Source: Brachybacterium sp. UMB0905 (lineage in GTDB: Bacteria > Actinomycetota > Actinomycetes > Actinomycetales > Dermabacteraceae). From it: a stretch of DNA of 64,000 nucleotides. Position 1 is the stretch's first letter; each line of letters begins with the position of its first letter. The stretch is taken from assembly GCF_002871795.1 (NCBI RefSeq), contig NZ_PNHL01000009.1, forward strand, positions 62,001-126,000, in the 5' to 3' direction. Made by a program: the position numbers and the translations under genes. Of this stretch, positions 8,155 to 16,908 are shown piece by piece. The notes below the pieces were generated by a model. The model saw only the letters and a list, made by a program, of their open reading frames with translations, was not told the origin of the DNA and ran no database searches.

Positions 8155-9731
8155 CGTCGGTCTCCTTCGCGCAGGGTGAGGGCGAGGCCGATGTGATCGG
8201 CCGCGGGGGCGTCGGCACCGGCGAGGTCCGCGAGAGTCCAGGCCAGGCGCAGCACCCGGTCATGGCCGCGCAGGGTCAGGCGGCCCTGGGCCACCGCGTG
8301 CTCGAGGAGGCGGCGTTCGGCCGGGGCGGGGGCGAACTCCCCGCGTAGCAGCGGTCCGGGCAGATGGGCGTTGGTGGACCAGGGCCGTCCGGCATAGCGG
8401 GCTGCCTGTCTCTCCCGGGCTGCGGCGACGCGCGCCGCGATCGCCGCACTGGGTTCGGTGTCCTCACCTGCGGTGCGGTGGATATCGGCCGGCCCCACGT
8501 GCAGGCGCATGTCCACGCGGTCCAGGACCGGGCCGGACAGCCGCGAGAGGTAGCGGCGGCGCTGCAGCGGGCTGCACGAGCAGTCCGCGCCCTTACCCCA
8601 CGCCTTCCCACAGGGGCACGGGTTCGCGGCCAGTACCAGCTGGAAGCGGGCGGGGTACCGGGTGACGCTGCGGGTGCGATGCAAGGTGACGTCCCCGGTT
8701 TCGAGGGGTTCACGCAGCGCCTCTAGCACGCGGGCGGAGAACTCCGGGGCCTCATCGAGGAACAGCACCCCGGCGTGGGCACGAGAGATCGCACCGGGGT
8801 GAGCGATCCCGGCCCCACCGCCGACCACAGCAGCGGCGCTCGCGGTGTGGTGCGGGCTCTCGAACGGGGGTGTGCGCAGCAGGCCACCGCGCGCGTCGAA
8901 ACCACCGGAGAGCGAATGGATCGCGGAGACGACCAGGGCATCCTCGGTCCCCAGCGGGGGCAGGATTCCCGGCAAGCGGGAGGCGATCATGGTTTTTCCC
9001 GCCCCGGGCGGGCCCACCAGCAGCAGGTGGTGCGCACCGGCGGCGGCGACCTCCGCGGCGAGCCGCGCCTGTGCCTGCCCGATCACATCGGCGAAATCCG
9101 GACTATGTCCGCCCGGCGCGTCACCGGTCGCTGTGTCCTCACGCCCTGCGGAACCGTCCTCACGCGGGGCGGCGCCCCCGGTGCCCGGGATCTCCTCCCG
9201 GTCCGGGGGCGGCGGGATATCAGCACCCCAGCGCAGCAGCAAGGTCGCGAGGTGCTCGGCCCCCTCCACGTCCAGGCCCTCCACGAGCTGCGCCTCCGGC
9301 AGGTTGCCAGCGGGGACCACGGCCCGCCGTGCCCCGGCGTCACGGGCGGCCAGCAGGGCGGGAAGCACCCCGGGGATCGGGCGCAGAACCCCGTCCAGAC
9401 CCAGCTCCCCCAGCAGCACCGTGTCCGGGGGCGGTGGCTGCGGCAGATCCTCCTGCGCGGCGAGGACCGCCACCGCGATCGCGAGGTCGAACCCGGACCC
9501 GTGCTTAGGCTGCCAGGCCGGGGAGAGGTTCACCGTGATGCGACGCTGGGCCAGATGCAGACCGCAGCGGGCCGCGGCGGCGCGCACCCGATCCTTGGCC
9601 TGCAACGTCGAGGAGTCCGGCAGGCCCACCAGCGCGAAGGCGGGCAGGCCCGGGGAGACATCGGCCTCGACCTCCACCATGGAGCCGTCCAGGCCTGTGA
9701 GGCTGACGGACAGGGTGCTGGCGTGCCCCAT
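8151..9731 (-). CDS. comM: ComM/YifB-family Mg-chelatase-like ATPase
   Basis: ComM is a hexameric helicase that extends branch migration during natural transformation. The 526-residue product has the Lon-protease-like S5 domain (about 20-145), then the AAA+ ChlI domain with Walker A GPPGAGKT (240-247) and Walker B VLFLDEAPEF. A cysteine cluster (NPCPCGKAW then DCSC) follows, as in the family, and then the C-terminal Mg-chelatase domain. An acidic, Gly-rich linker (about 170-212) separates the first two. It is joined to dprA by an ATGA overlap and abuts yraN. Confidence 0.93.
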   Translation of the reverse strand: MGHASTLSVSLTGLDGSMVEVEADVSPGLPAFALVGLPDSSTLQAKDRVRAAAARCGLHLAQRRITVNLSPAWQPKHGSGFDLAIAVAVLAAQEDLPQPPPPDTVLLGELGLDGVLRPIPGVLPALLAARDAGARRAVVPAGNLPEAQLVEGLDVEGAEHLATLLLRWGADIPPPPDREEIPGTGGAAPREDGSAGREDTATGDAPGGHSPDFADVIGQAQARLAAEVAAAGAHHLLLVGPPGAGKTMIASRLPGILPPLGTEDALVVSAIHSLSGGFDARGGLLRTPPFESPHHTASAAAVVGGGAGIAHPGAISRAHAGVLFLDEAPEFSARVLEALREPLETGDVTLHRTRSVTRYPARFQLVLAANPCPCGKAWGKGADCSCSPLQRRRYLSRLSGPVLDRVDMRLHVGPADIHRTAGEDTEPSAAIAARVAAARERQAARYAGRPWSTNAHLPGPLLRGEFAPAPAERRLLEHAVAQGRLTLRGHDRVLRLAWTLADLAGADAPAADHIGLALTLREGDRR

Positions 9732-10184
9732 TCAGCCCACCGCCCGTAGATGCTCAAGCGTGAAGGTCCCTTCGGGGTGGGCGTGAACGGCGATCACGTC
9801 GATGCGCACATCGCGGTGCGGGATCTGCTGCTCCATGAGGTACTGCCCGGCCAGCAGGCGCAGACGCCGCAGCTTCTGGCCGGTCACGGCGGCCTGCGGG
9901 ACGCCGGTGACGAAGCTGCGGCGGGTCTTGACCTCGCAGAACACGAGGGTGGTGCCGTCCAGGGCGATGATGTCCATCTCTCCGTGCCGCAAGCGCACAT
10001 TGCGTTCGATGATCTGCCAGCCCTGGGCGGCGAGGCGTTCGGCGACCAGTTGCTCGCCGGCGGCGCCGAGTTCGCGGGTGCTCATCGCCCGCACGGCCCG
10101 CGGGGGTGTCGCGGCGGTGGGGTCTAGGGGCTGCGGTGGGTGCAGTCCGGCGGTCGGGGGCTGGGTCTTCGTCAGTGCATCCAT
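9732..10184 (-). CDS. yraN: UPF0102 family protein YraN (nuclease-fold)
   Basis: YraN proteins have a PD-(D/E)XK nuclease fold and cluster with comM/dprA or rnhB; their biochemical role is not settled. Here the core has GAAGEQLVAERL, the D-(9-13)-ExK pattern in MDIIALDGTTLVFCEVKTR, and the C-terminal RIDVIAVH. The 150-residue version starts at 10184. An internal ATG at 10085 would give the usual ~117-residue length. I prefer 10184 because it sits 7 nt from the copy-2 hexamer, as in two other paired-box promoters. Confidence 0.85.
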   Translation of the reverse strand: MDALTKTQPPTAGLHPPQPLDPTAATPPRAVRAMSTRELGAAGEQLVAERLAAQGWQIIERNVRLRHGEMDIIALDGTTLVFCEVKTRRSFVTGVPQAAVTGQKLRRLRLLAGQYLMEQQIPHRDVRIDVIAVHAHPEGTFTLEHLRAVG

Positions 10185-10262
10185 GCCCGCCAGCGTGGCC
10201 GGAGCGGGGCACGGTGCGATAGGTCACCGCTGAGATTGTGGATGACGGGGCATTGTGGAGGA
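10185..10262 (-). promoter_or_regulatory. Paired TCCACAAT promoter, copy 2 (yraN-comM-dprA-xerC)
   Basis: On the minus strand TCCACAAT lies at 10259-10252 and 10242-10235 (17 bp apart). After 37 bp comes the hexamer CACGCT (10197-10192) and 7 nt later the yraN ATG. The upstream box context (TCCTCCACAATGCCCC) is identical to copy 1. No Shine-Dalgarno sequence precedes yraN. Confidence 0.7.
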
Positions 10263-10333
10263 GAGGTCGCAGCGCCCGGCTCCCGCGCCGCTCGGTCCCT
10301 GTACCGCAGCCCCCGACGCTGCCCGTCGGGCCG

Positions 10334-10636
10334 TCAGGGCAGGGAGAGATCCTGCTTGTTGAGCTCCTCGATGTTGACGTCCTTGAACGTCACCACGCGC
10401 ACGGAGCGCACGAAGCGGTTCGAGCGGTAGATGTCCCACACCCACACATCGGCCAGGCGCAGCTCGTAGAACACCTCGCCGCCGGCGGAGCGGACCTGCA
10501 GGTCCACCTGGTTGGCGAGGTAGAAGCGGCGCTCGGTCTCCACCACGTAGGTGAACAGGCTGACAACGTCGCGGTATTCGCGGAACAGCTGCAGTTCGAG
10601 ATCGGACTCGTAGTTCTCGAGGTCCTGGGAGCTCAC
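10334..10636 (-). CDS. DUF2469 family protein
   Basis: A 100-residue protein of a family that is nearly universal in actinobacteria and sits next to rnhB and yraN; its function is unknown. The sequence is highly family-like (LENYESDLELQLFREYRDVV, then ETERRFYLANQVDLQV). The frame is open to 10801, but the GTG at 10636 overlaps the rnhB stop (GTGA) and matches the family N-terminus, so I chose it. Probably cytoplasmic; it has no signal or membrane segment. Confidence 0.88.
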   Translation of the reverse strand: MSSQDLENYESDLELQLFREYRDVVSLFTYVVETERRFYLANQVDLQVRSAGGEVFYELRLADVWVWDIYRSNRFVRSVRVVTFKDVNIEELNKQDLSLP

Positions 10637-11367
10637 CGATTCTCCTCCCTGTCGTGCCCGGGCGGCGGGTTCTCCCACAGTACGCCAGGTGCAGGCTTCC
10701 CTGAGCCCAGTCGCCAGGAGCGCCGATGCTGGGCGTGCGGGCCCAGGCGGTCGATCGCCTCGCGGTGCACCGCCGATCCGTAGCCTTTGTTCGAGTCCCA
10801 CCCATACTTGGGCGCCTCTTGGGCGAGTTCGGCCATCCGCGCATCTCGCGCGACCTTCGCGAGGATGCTCGCCGCCGCCACGGAGGCACAGTCCCGATCG
10901 GCCTTGACCCGTAGCTCCACCTGCGGCACCGTGCCCTCCGCGGCGGCGAGCACGGGGGTGAGGACATCCACGCTGCCATCGAGCAGGACCGCATCCACCT
11001 CCCCGGTCTGCTCCTCGATCTGCGCGAGGGCGCGCAGGGCGGCGCGGGTGAGGGCGGTGACGATCCCGGCCTCGTCGATCTCCTCCGGTCCGGCCCAGCC
11101 GACGGCGGTCGCGAGGGCCGCATGCTGGATCGGTTCGATGAGCGCTTCGCGGCGCCGGGCAGTCAGGGCTTTGGAGTCGCGCACGCCCTCGGGCAGCGCA
11201 GAGACCGTGCCGTCGCGGATCTCGATCGCGCAGGCCCCCATCGCGACAGGACCGGCGAGCGCACCGCGACCGACTTCATCGATGCCCACCACGATGCGGC
11301 GGCCGGGGCCGCAGCGGGCCGCGAGCGTCAGCTCCGTCGTGAAGTCGGGGGCCGCAGCGCCCCTCAC
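10633..11367 (-). CDS. rnhB: Ribonuclease HII
   Basis: RNase HII removes ribonucleotides and RNA primers from RNA-DNA hybrids. The 244-residue product has the signature GIDEVGRGALAGPV (28-41) with the first catalytic Asp-Glu, VRDSKALT, and the later DAVLLDGSVD acidic pair. Length is normal. The start overlaps the lepB stop by 4 bp, and the stop overlaps the DUF2469 GTG, so lepB-rnhB-DUF2469 are probably co-transcribed. Confidence 0.95.
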   Translation of the reverse strand: MRGAAAPDFTTELTLAARCGPGRRIVVGIDEVGRGALAGPVAMGACAIEIRDGTVSALPEGVRDSKALTARRREALIEPIQHAALATAVGWAGPEEIDEAGIVTALTRAALRALAQIEEQTGEVDAVLLDGSVDVLTPVLAAAEGTVPQVELRVKADRDCASVAAASILAKVARDARMAELAQEAPKYGWDSNKGYGSAVHREAIDRLGPHAQHRRSWRLGSGKPAPGVLWENPPPGHDREENR

Positions 11368-12248
11368 GGCGACTCGGGGATGTCGGCGAAGGCATCCTCG
11401 CCGTCGCGCAGGCCGGACCAGCGATCCATCGGCCAGAACACGGTGACGGCGCGGCCGGTGATGTCGGCCTGATCCACGAAGCCGTTCTCCCCGTGGTGCT
11501 CATGCCAGGCGGAGTCCGCGGAGGCGTGGCGGTTGTCGCCCATCACCCACACCTTGCCCGCGGGCACGGTGACATCGAAGGGGACCTGGCAGGGGGAGGT
11601 GGCGGGGTTGATGTACGGCTCGTCGACGAGCACGCCGTTGACCTCGAGCTGCGCCCCCTCCTCGGCGCAGACCACGCGGTCCCCGGGCATGCCGATCAGG
11701 CGCTTGACCAGGTGATCCTGGGAGGGATCGGGGGCCAGACCCACCAGCGACAGGGCCATCAGCACCCGCACCCGCGGGGTGGGGTTGTCGGTGGCGTCCC
11801 CCGGGATCCAGTCGCCGGGATCCTCGAAGACGATGACGTCGCCGCGCTCGAGATCGAACACGCCGGGGCTGAGCTTGGAGACGAGGATCTTGTCATCCGT
11901 CAGCAGGGTGGGGTTCATGGAGGCGGAAGGGATGTAGAACGGCTGGATCAGAAAGGTCTTCACCAGCACCGCGATGACCAGCGCCACCACCATCGTCACC
12001 AGGGTGTCCAGCCACAGCGGCAGCCGCGTGCGGCGCTGCTCGCCGTCTTCAGCGTCCTCGAGCTTGGCAGCGTCCTGTGCGCTCTCATCCCACGGATCTG
12101 CCGGGTCCGCGGAGCCTGCCGGGGCGGTCGAATCTGTGGCAGCGGTGCGTCGGTCAGCGGCGACGGTCTCTGCGCCTGCAGCGTCCACAGGATCCGCCGT
12201 CTCCGGGATCTCGGAGTCGGCGGTGCGGTGCTGATCGGGCGCGTTCAT
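11364..12248 (-). CDS. lepB: Signal peptidase I, first paralog
   Basis: This membrane serine-lysine peptidase removes Sec and Tat signal peptides. The 294-residue product has a long acidic, Ala/Thr-rich cytoplasmic N-terminus (about 1-75), one transmembrane segment (about 80-100), the nucleophile S110 in YIPSASM, the general base K182 in HLVKRLIGMPGD, and box E VMGDNRHASADS. The two acidic/low-complexity stretches are not in its neighbour, so the paralogs may differ in partners or substrates. Lies 30 bp after the second lepB. Confidence 0.95.
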   Translation of the reverse strand: MNAPDQHRTADSEIPETADPVDAAGAETVAADRRTAATDSTAPAGSADPADPWDESAQDAAKLEDAEDGEQRRTRLPLWLDTLVTMVVALVIAVLVKTFLIQPFYIPSASMNPTLLTDDKILVSKLSPGVFDLERGDVIVFEDPGDWIPGDATDNPTPRVRVLMALSLVGLAPDPSQDHLVKRLIGMPGDRVVCAEEGAQLEVNGVLVDEPYINPATSPCQVPFDVTVPAGKVWVMGDNRHASADSAWHEHHGENGFVDQADITGRAVTVFWPMDRWSGLRDGEDAFADIPESP

Positions 12249-12278
12249 CGTCGGGATCTTATCGGCCGAGCCTGAGTC

Positions 12279-12875
12279 TCAGAGCTCGCCGGCACGCGAC
12301 AGTGGCCACACCACTCGATCGGCTCGGCCCATCACACGCTCGACGGGGATCATGCCGCCGCCGGGTGCACCCAGCAGGTGGCGCGAATCGGTGGAGTCGG
12401 CGCGGTTGTCCCCCAGCACGAACATGCGCCCCTCAGGCACCTCGAGGTCGAAGGTGATCTCACTGGGCGCAACCCCGGCAGCGAGGTACGGCTCCTCGAT
12501 CGGCTCACCGTTGACGGTGATGCGTCCATCGGCTCCGCAGCAGGTCACGCGGTCACCGCCGATGGCGATGACGCGCTTGAGCCAGAACTGGCCGCCCAAG
12601 GCGCCGCCGGCCCCCTTCTCATCGGTGGGCTCGAAGTACCCGCGGCCGTCGAAGACCACCAGCTCTCCCCGCTCAGCGGTACCGCGTGCGGTGCGATCCA
12701 CGAGCACCACATCCCCCGGCTGGACGGTGGGAGCCATTGACGCGGACGGGATGTGGAAGGGGCGCGCCACGAAGGTCCGTACGCCGAACGCAGCCACGAG
12801 CATCAGCACGACGCAGACGGCGGCGGCCACCAGCAGGTGGGGCCGCCGCCGTCCGAACATCGTCGCAGAGCGCAT
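12279..12875 (-). CDS. lepB: Signal peptidase I, second paralog
   Basis: A compact 198-residue type I signal peptidase: transmembrane segment at about 12-35, nucleophile S46 in HIPSASM, base K100 in LKRVIAIGGD, and box E VLGDNRADSTDS. It lacks the long N-terminal extension of the adjacent copy. The open frame extends to 13436, but that part is antisense/out-of-frame over rplS. I chose the ATG at 12875, 8 nt after the rplS stop; no strong ribosome binding site is present and the ATG at 12860 is an alternative. Tandem lepB genes after rplS are common in actinobacteria. Confidence 0.9.
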   Translation of the reverse strand: MRSATMFGRRRPHLLVAAAVCVVLMLVAAFGVRTFVARPFHIPSASMAPTVQPGDVVLVDRTARGTAERGELVVFDGRGYFEPTDEKGAGGALGGQFWLKRVIAIGGDRVTCCGADGRITVNGEPIEEPYLAAGVAPSEITFDLEVPEGRMFVLGDNRADSTDSRHLLGAPGGGMIPVERVMGRADRVVWPLSRAGEL

Positions 12876-12883
12876 CCGATGGA

Positions 12884-13234
12884 TCAGGAGTGCTCGCGCT
12901 TCTCCCGGATACGAGCCTTCTTGCCCGTGAGGTTGCGCAGGTAGTACAGCTTCGCGCGGCGGACGTCTCCGCGGGTGACGACCTCGATCTTGTCGATGGT
13001 CGGGGCGTGCACGGGGAACACGCGCTCCACACCCACGCCGAAGGACACCTTGCGCACGCGGAACGTCTCCCCCACGCCGTGGCCCTGGCGGCCGATCACG
13101 TAGCCCTGGAAGACCTGGATACGGGAGCGGTTGCCCTCGATGACCTTCACGTGCACCTTGACGTTGTCGCCGGCGCGGAACGCGGGAAGGTCCTCGCGCA
13201 GCGAGGCCTTGTCGAGCTCGTCGAGCTTCTGCAT
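12884..13234 (-). CDS. rplS: 50S ribosomal protein L19
   Basis: L19 sits at the interface of the subunits. The 116-residue product is typical: [26 protein letters not shown] and the C-terminal [15 protein letters not shown]. It is separated from trmD upstream by 362 bp, unlike the tight trmD-rplS spacing of many bacteria, which suggests a promoter of its own. Upstream of lepB. Confidence 0.97.
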   Translation of the reverse strand: MQKLDELDKASLREDLPAFRAGDNVKVHVKVIEGNRSRIQVFQGYVIGRQGHGVGETFRVRKVSFGVGVERVFPVHAPTIDKIEVVTRGDVRRAKLYYLRNLTGKKARIREKREHS

Positions 13235-13596
13235 GTCTGTTTCTCCTGCCCTCCGCCTCAGGTCGGACGGCGTCGTTCGTCGGCCACCCTGGCGGGGGCC
13301 TCGCGGAACCGTGTGGCCGGCCCGGGCGAGCCCGGGTACCGGTGTGCTGGGCCTCTGGCGGCGACTCCCATCGCCACGGACCTGCCCGACCGCTTCTTGC
13401 GCCCTCCCCTGAGGCAGAGGGACGCGCGGTGCGCACGAGGGGTCATTCTGTCAGCGCGCCCGGCGCGACGGCAAGCGGCCGGGCACAGTTCGTGCCGGTC
13501 ATCACCGCGCAGGGCCGACCGGGGCCGCTCCCCCGCCGCTGCGCACGTACCGGGGCCCCGCTCCGAGGCCGATGGGCGCTGCGCGCCGCGCCTCTG
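13235..13596 (-). promoter_or_regulatory. trmD-rplS intergenic region with possible rplS promoter
   Basis: No gene is visible here. On the minus strand TTGCCG (13474-13469) and CAGAAT (13450-13445) are 18 bp apart and could be the -35 and -10 of rplS, leaving a leader of about 200 nt. The leader is GC-rich and can fold, but I recognise no named ribosomal leader family. Confidence 0.35.
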
Positions 13597-14337
13597 TCAG
13601 GACTCGGCGTGGCCCGGCTCCAGCAGGTCCGGTCGTCGCTCCCGGGTGCGGGAGATCGCCTGCTCGCGCCGCCACGCGGCGATGCGGCCATGGTCTCCGG
13701 ACAGCAGGATCGCGGGGGCCTCGCGGACCACGCCGCGCGGGTCCTCCCAGCGCGCCGGACGGGTATACAGCGGATACTCCAGCAGCCCCTCAGAGTGGGA
13801 CTCCTCGACGAGGGACTCGGCGTTGCCCACCACGCCGGGAATCAGCCGCACCACAGCCTCGGTGATCGCGAGCACCGCGACCTCACCGCCGTTGAGGACA
13901 TAGTCACCGAGCGAGGCCAGAGCCACCTCGCAGCCTGCATCGGCCAGATGCTCATACACCCGCTCGTCGATGCCCTCATAGCGGCCGCAGGCGAAGATGA
14001 TCCATTGCCGGCTCGACCACTCCTGGGCGGTGGCCTGCGCGAACGGCTCCCCCGCCGGGTTCGGGAACACGATCAGCGGTTCCGCCTGCTCTCCCAGCTG
14101 CGCCTGCCCCGCCTCCCGCACGGCGGCGAAAGCCTCCGCCCACGGCTCGGGCTTCATGACCATGCCGGCCCCGCCTCCGAGTGGCGTGTCATCCACCGTG
14201 CGGTGACGATCATGGGTCCATTCGCGCAGGTCATACACGTGCAGGTCCACCAGGCCTTCGCGGCGGGCCTTGCCGATCAAGGACAGTTCTAGCGGGGCCA
14301 GGTAGTCCGGGAACAGGGTGATGACGTCCAGACGCAC
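13597..14337 (-). CDS. trmD: tRNA (guanine-37-N1)-methyltransferase
   Basis: TrmD methylates G37 next to the anticodon and prevents +1 frameshifting. The 246-residue SPOUT-fold protein shows the trefoil-knot motifs [13 protein letters not shown] and [15 protein letters not shown], the latter binding S-adenosylmethionine, and [12 protein letters not shown] near the N-terminus. It follows rimM by 6 bp, the standard rpsP-khpA-rimM-trmD order with one lipoprotein gene inserted. Confidence 0.96.
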   Translation of the reverse strand: MRLDVITLFPDYLAPLELSLIGKARREGLVDLHVYDLREWTHDRHRTVDDTPLGGGAGMVMKPEPWAEAFAAVREAGQAQLGEQAEPLIVFPNPAGEPFAQATAQEWSSRQWIIFACGRYEGIDERVYEHLADAGCEVALASLGDYVLNGGEVAVLAITEAVVRLIPGVVGNAESLVEESHSEGLLEYPLYTRPARWEDPRGVVREAPAILLSGDHGRIAAWRREQAISRTRERRPDLLEPGHAES

Positions 14338-14343
14338 AGTCGC

Positions 14344-14928
14344 TCAGCGCTTCCGGCTCGGCTGGCTGGTCTCCGGCTCCGGGCCCTGCTGGTCTTCTGG
14401 CAACTCCTCGAGCAGGCCACCGGGCGGATCGGCCCGCACCACGCCTTCCTCGAGGTCCACTTCAGGCACGAGCTGGGTGACCAGCGGGAGTTGCACCCGT
14501 CGGCCCGTGGCGGCGCGCACCACCAGCAGGTCCTGCGCCGGGTAGTGCTCCACATCCACGATGACACCCAGCTCCCGGTCATCCTCGATGTGCCGCACCG
14601 GCAGGCCCTTCAGCTGGGAGGGGTACCAGGCGTCCGGGTCCTCGGCGGCCTCCTCGGCCTCGTCCACCTCGATCACGAGGTCCACGCCGCGCAGAGACTC
14701 CGCATCGGTGCGGTCGGTGACCTCGTCAAAGGCTACGTACCAGCGGTCCTGCTGGAGGCGGGTGCGGGCCACGGTGAGGGTGCGCTGCTGCCCATCGACC
14801 ATGACGGTGAAGCTCGCCCCGCGGCGCAGACGCTCCTCGGGCTGGTCGGTGCGCAGCTGCAGCGCCACCTCACCGCGCAGGCCGTGGGCCCGGCCGATGG
14901 TCGCGACGATGACGTCACGCATGCTCAT
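14344..14928 (-). CDS. rimM: Ribosome maturation factor RimM
   Basis: RimM binds S19 and helps 30S head maturation. The 194-residue product has the N-terminal RimM barrel (VATIGRAHGLRGEV, about 8-21) and the PRC-barrel-like C-terminal domain (LKGLPVRH..., ELGVIVDVEHYPAQDLLVV). A short charged tail (about 170-194) extends past the fold. The start overlaps the upstream lipoprotein stop by 4 bp. Confidence 0.94.
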   Translation of the reverse strand: MSMRDVIVATIGRAHGLRGEVALQLRTDQPEERLRRGASFTVMVDGQQRTLTVARTRLQQDRWYVAFDEVTDRTDAESLRGVDLVIEVDEAEEAAEDPDAWYPSQLKGLPVRHIEDDRELGVIVDVEHYPAQDLLVVRAATGRRVQLPLVTQLVPEVDLEEGVVRADPPGGLLEELPEDQQGPEPETSQPSRKR

Positions 14929-15905
14929 GCTGTCTCCTGATCCTGCTGGTCACCGGGACGCGGAGCGCCCACCACCGCACTGTTGTCCTCGTCCTCCACC
15001 ACTGCGGGGACGTCATATCCGACGTCCCGGCAGGCTGCAGCGAGCTGATCCAGGGGCTGCTGGATCCCGTCGGACCACATGTCACCCTGCAGAGCGTCCT
15101 GGAATGGCACGCGCACCGCGTCGATCCCGGCCCGCACTGCCTCGTCGTCCACCGCGGCGCTCTCCCGCGCCAGCAGATCCTCGGTGGCCTGCACATCGTC
15201 CATCCGCTCCGCGGGAACATTCCGACCCCCCAGCCCCACCAGGCGGAACATGTTCGAGGTGAGGACATTGGCGTTGGCGAAATGGATCAGCGTGCTGGGA
15301 GTGTCGTAGATCCGCGAGCACACGAGCGGCGCGGGCTTCGTCCCGTCCTCCCCGGGCTCGATGATCCAGGTGGCGGCCGTCGAGGCGCCCTGGCACGCGG
15401 CGGCCAGGCCCTCCCAGGCGTCGCGGAATCCGTCGCGGTCGGCGTCCTGGCCGTGCTCGGGCTCGGTGCGGAACCACTCGGCGAGGGCCGTCGCAGCCTG
15501 CTGCGCCTCCTCGGGGGCAGCGTCGAAGACGGCGTCAATGTCATCACCGGTCATCGTGTAGAAGAAGGGGTCCGAGGGGCCGATGTCGGGCGCTGTCGCA
15601 GCGCGGTCCAGCACCACCCGGGACAGGGGCGCGGTGTAGTCAGGGTCGCCGTAGAACTCGGTGCAGGCGGTCTCGAGCGCAGCCTCCGCGGCGGGGTCTG
15701 CGGTGGGATCGCCCGGGGCCGCCCCACCCCCGTCGGACACTCCGGCACCGGGGGTGGGTTCTGGCGCGGGGTCGGTGCAGCCGCCCAGCAGCGCAGCGGC
15801 CGCGGCGAATGCGGCGATGCCGGTCAGCGCGCGGGAGCGGGAATGACCGGAGCGGCGCTGCCGGGACCCGGAGGTCACCGCGGCAGCACCGCTCCCGATG
15901 GTCAT
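14925..15905 (-). CDS. Predicted lipoprotein of unknown function
   Basis: I do not recognise the family. The 326-residue product has a lipoprotein signal: basic N-region, hydrophobic core and lipobox LLGGC with C43. A Pro/Gly/Ala-rich linker follows (about 45-75) and then a mostly helical, acidic domain with four further cysteines (in LETACTEF, LAAACQGA, LVCSRI and LAAACRDV) that could form disulfides outside the membrane. It sits inside the khpA-rimM-trmD cluster, with an ATGA overlap to rimM, so it is co-transcribed with RNA-maturation genes. The start at 15905 was chosen because it gives the signal peptide and lies 10 bp after khpA. Confidence 0.7.
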   Translation of the reverse strand: MTIGSGAAAVTSGSRQRRSGHSRSRALTGIAAFAAAAALLGGCTDPAPEPTPGAGVSDGGGAAPGDPTADPAAEAALETACTEFYGDPDYTAPLSRVVLDRAATAPDIGPSDPFFYTMTGDDIDAVFDAAPEEAQQAATALAEWFRTEPEHGQDADRDGFRDAWEGLAAACQGASTAATWIIEPGEDGTKPAPLVCSRIYDTPSTLIHFANANVLTSNMFRLVGLGGRNVPAERMDDVQATEDLLARESAAVDDEAVRAGIDAVRVPFQDALQGDMWSDGIQQPLDQLAAACRDVGYDVPAVVEDEDNSAVVGAPRPGDQQDQETA

Positions 15906-15915
15906 GCGGGGTACC

Positions 15916-16158
15916 TCAGCGCCGGTCGACGTCGACGATGTCCACACGCACATCGTCCTCGGACAGCGCCGTGGTCACCGTGCGCAGGGCACGTGCGGTA
16001 CGGCCCGAGCGGCCGATGACGCGGCCGAGGTCCGCGGGGGCGACCCGCACCTCGAGCAGCGGGCCGCGGCGCGTGGACTTCTCGGTCACACGCACCGCAT
16101 CGGGGTCGTCGACGATGCCGCGGACGAGGTGGTCCAGAGCTTCGGCGCGGGCGCTCAT
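15916..16158 (-). CDS. khpA: KH-domain RNA-binding protein KhpA
   Basis: KhpA is a small single-KH RNA-binding protein linked to cell-division and sRNA regulation in Gram-positives. The 80-residue product has the GxxG loop in DLGRVIGRSGRTARALRTV. The start is the ATG at 16158, immediately after rpsP (1 bp gap); the upstream open frame is a shadow of rpsP. Position between rpsP and rimM is classical. Confidence 0.92.
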   Translation of the reverse strand: MSARAEALDHLVRGIVDDPDAVRVTEKSTRRGPLLEVRVAPADLGRVIGRSGRTARALRTVTTALSEDDVRVDIVDVDRR

Positions 16159-16159
16159 C

Positions 16160-16666
16160 TCAGGCCTCGTCGGTGGAGGCGGCGTCGGCGTCCTCGGCGG
16201 ACTCACCCTCAGCCGGGGCCTCCTCGGAGCCGGGCTCGACGTCGGAGGACTCCTCGTCGCTGTCCGCGGCGGCCTTCTCAGCCTCCTCCTCGGCCTTGGC
16301 CTTCTTTGCGCCCTCACGGGACTCGGAGGCGGCCTTGTCGGCCTCGGCGATGAGTTCCTCCGCGGACTTCTTCGCCTCCGCGGACTTCAGCGAGCCGGCG
16401 GAGTCGCCCTCACCGCTGAACTTCGCCCAGTCACCGGTCACCTTCAGCAGCGCGGCGACCTGCTCGGTCGGCTGCGCGCCGACGCCCAGCCAGTACTGCG
16501 CGCGCTCGGAGTCGATCTCGATGACCGAGGGCTCCTCGGTGGGGTGGTACTTGCCGATCTCCTCGATCACGGCGCCATCACGCTTCTTGCGCGAATCTGC
16601 CACGACGACGCGGTAGAACGGTGCACGGATCTTGCCCATGCGCTTCAGGCGGATCTTGACAGCCAC
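16160..16666 (-). CDS. rpsP: 30S ribosomal protein S16 with acidic C-terminal extension
   Basis: S16 is an assembly protein of the 30S body. The first ~85 residues are the normal S16 core ([26 protein letters not shown]). The protein then continues to 168 residues with a Lys/Glu/Ala coiled-coil-like stretch (about 95-135) and a very acidic Ser/Glu/Asp tail. Extensions like this are usual in actinobacteria, though of variable length. First gene of the rpsP-khpA-lipoprotein-rimM-trmD operon. Confidence 0.95.
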   Translation of the reverse strand: MAVKIRLKRMGKIRAPFYRVVVADSRKKRDGAVIEEIGKYHPTEEPSVIEIDSERAQYWLGVGAQPTEQVAALLKVTGDWAKFSGEGDSAGSLKSAEAKKSAEELIAEADKAASESREGAKKAKAEEEAEKAAADSDEESSDVEPGSEEAPAEGESAEDADAASTDEA

Positions 16667-16908
16667 GTGGGTGGACTCTCCTTCAGGGATGTTCGGGTGA
16701 GTGCCGCCGCTGCCTGTGGGGTGATGCGGGCGCTGACGGTCCTCGGGGTGTCATGCACGAGCGGGTAGAGGGCCGGCTCGGGCACATACGCTCGTCAAGT
16801 ATGCCAGGTGGCGGCGGCACGGATCCAGCCCAGGAGGCTGTGCCCCGGGGCACATGAGGCGGCGCCAGGTATGCGGGTGCGGCGGTCAGGCGACCGGGGT
16901 GCGGCGGT

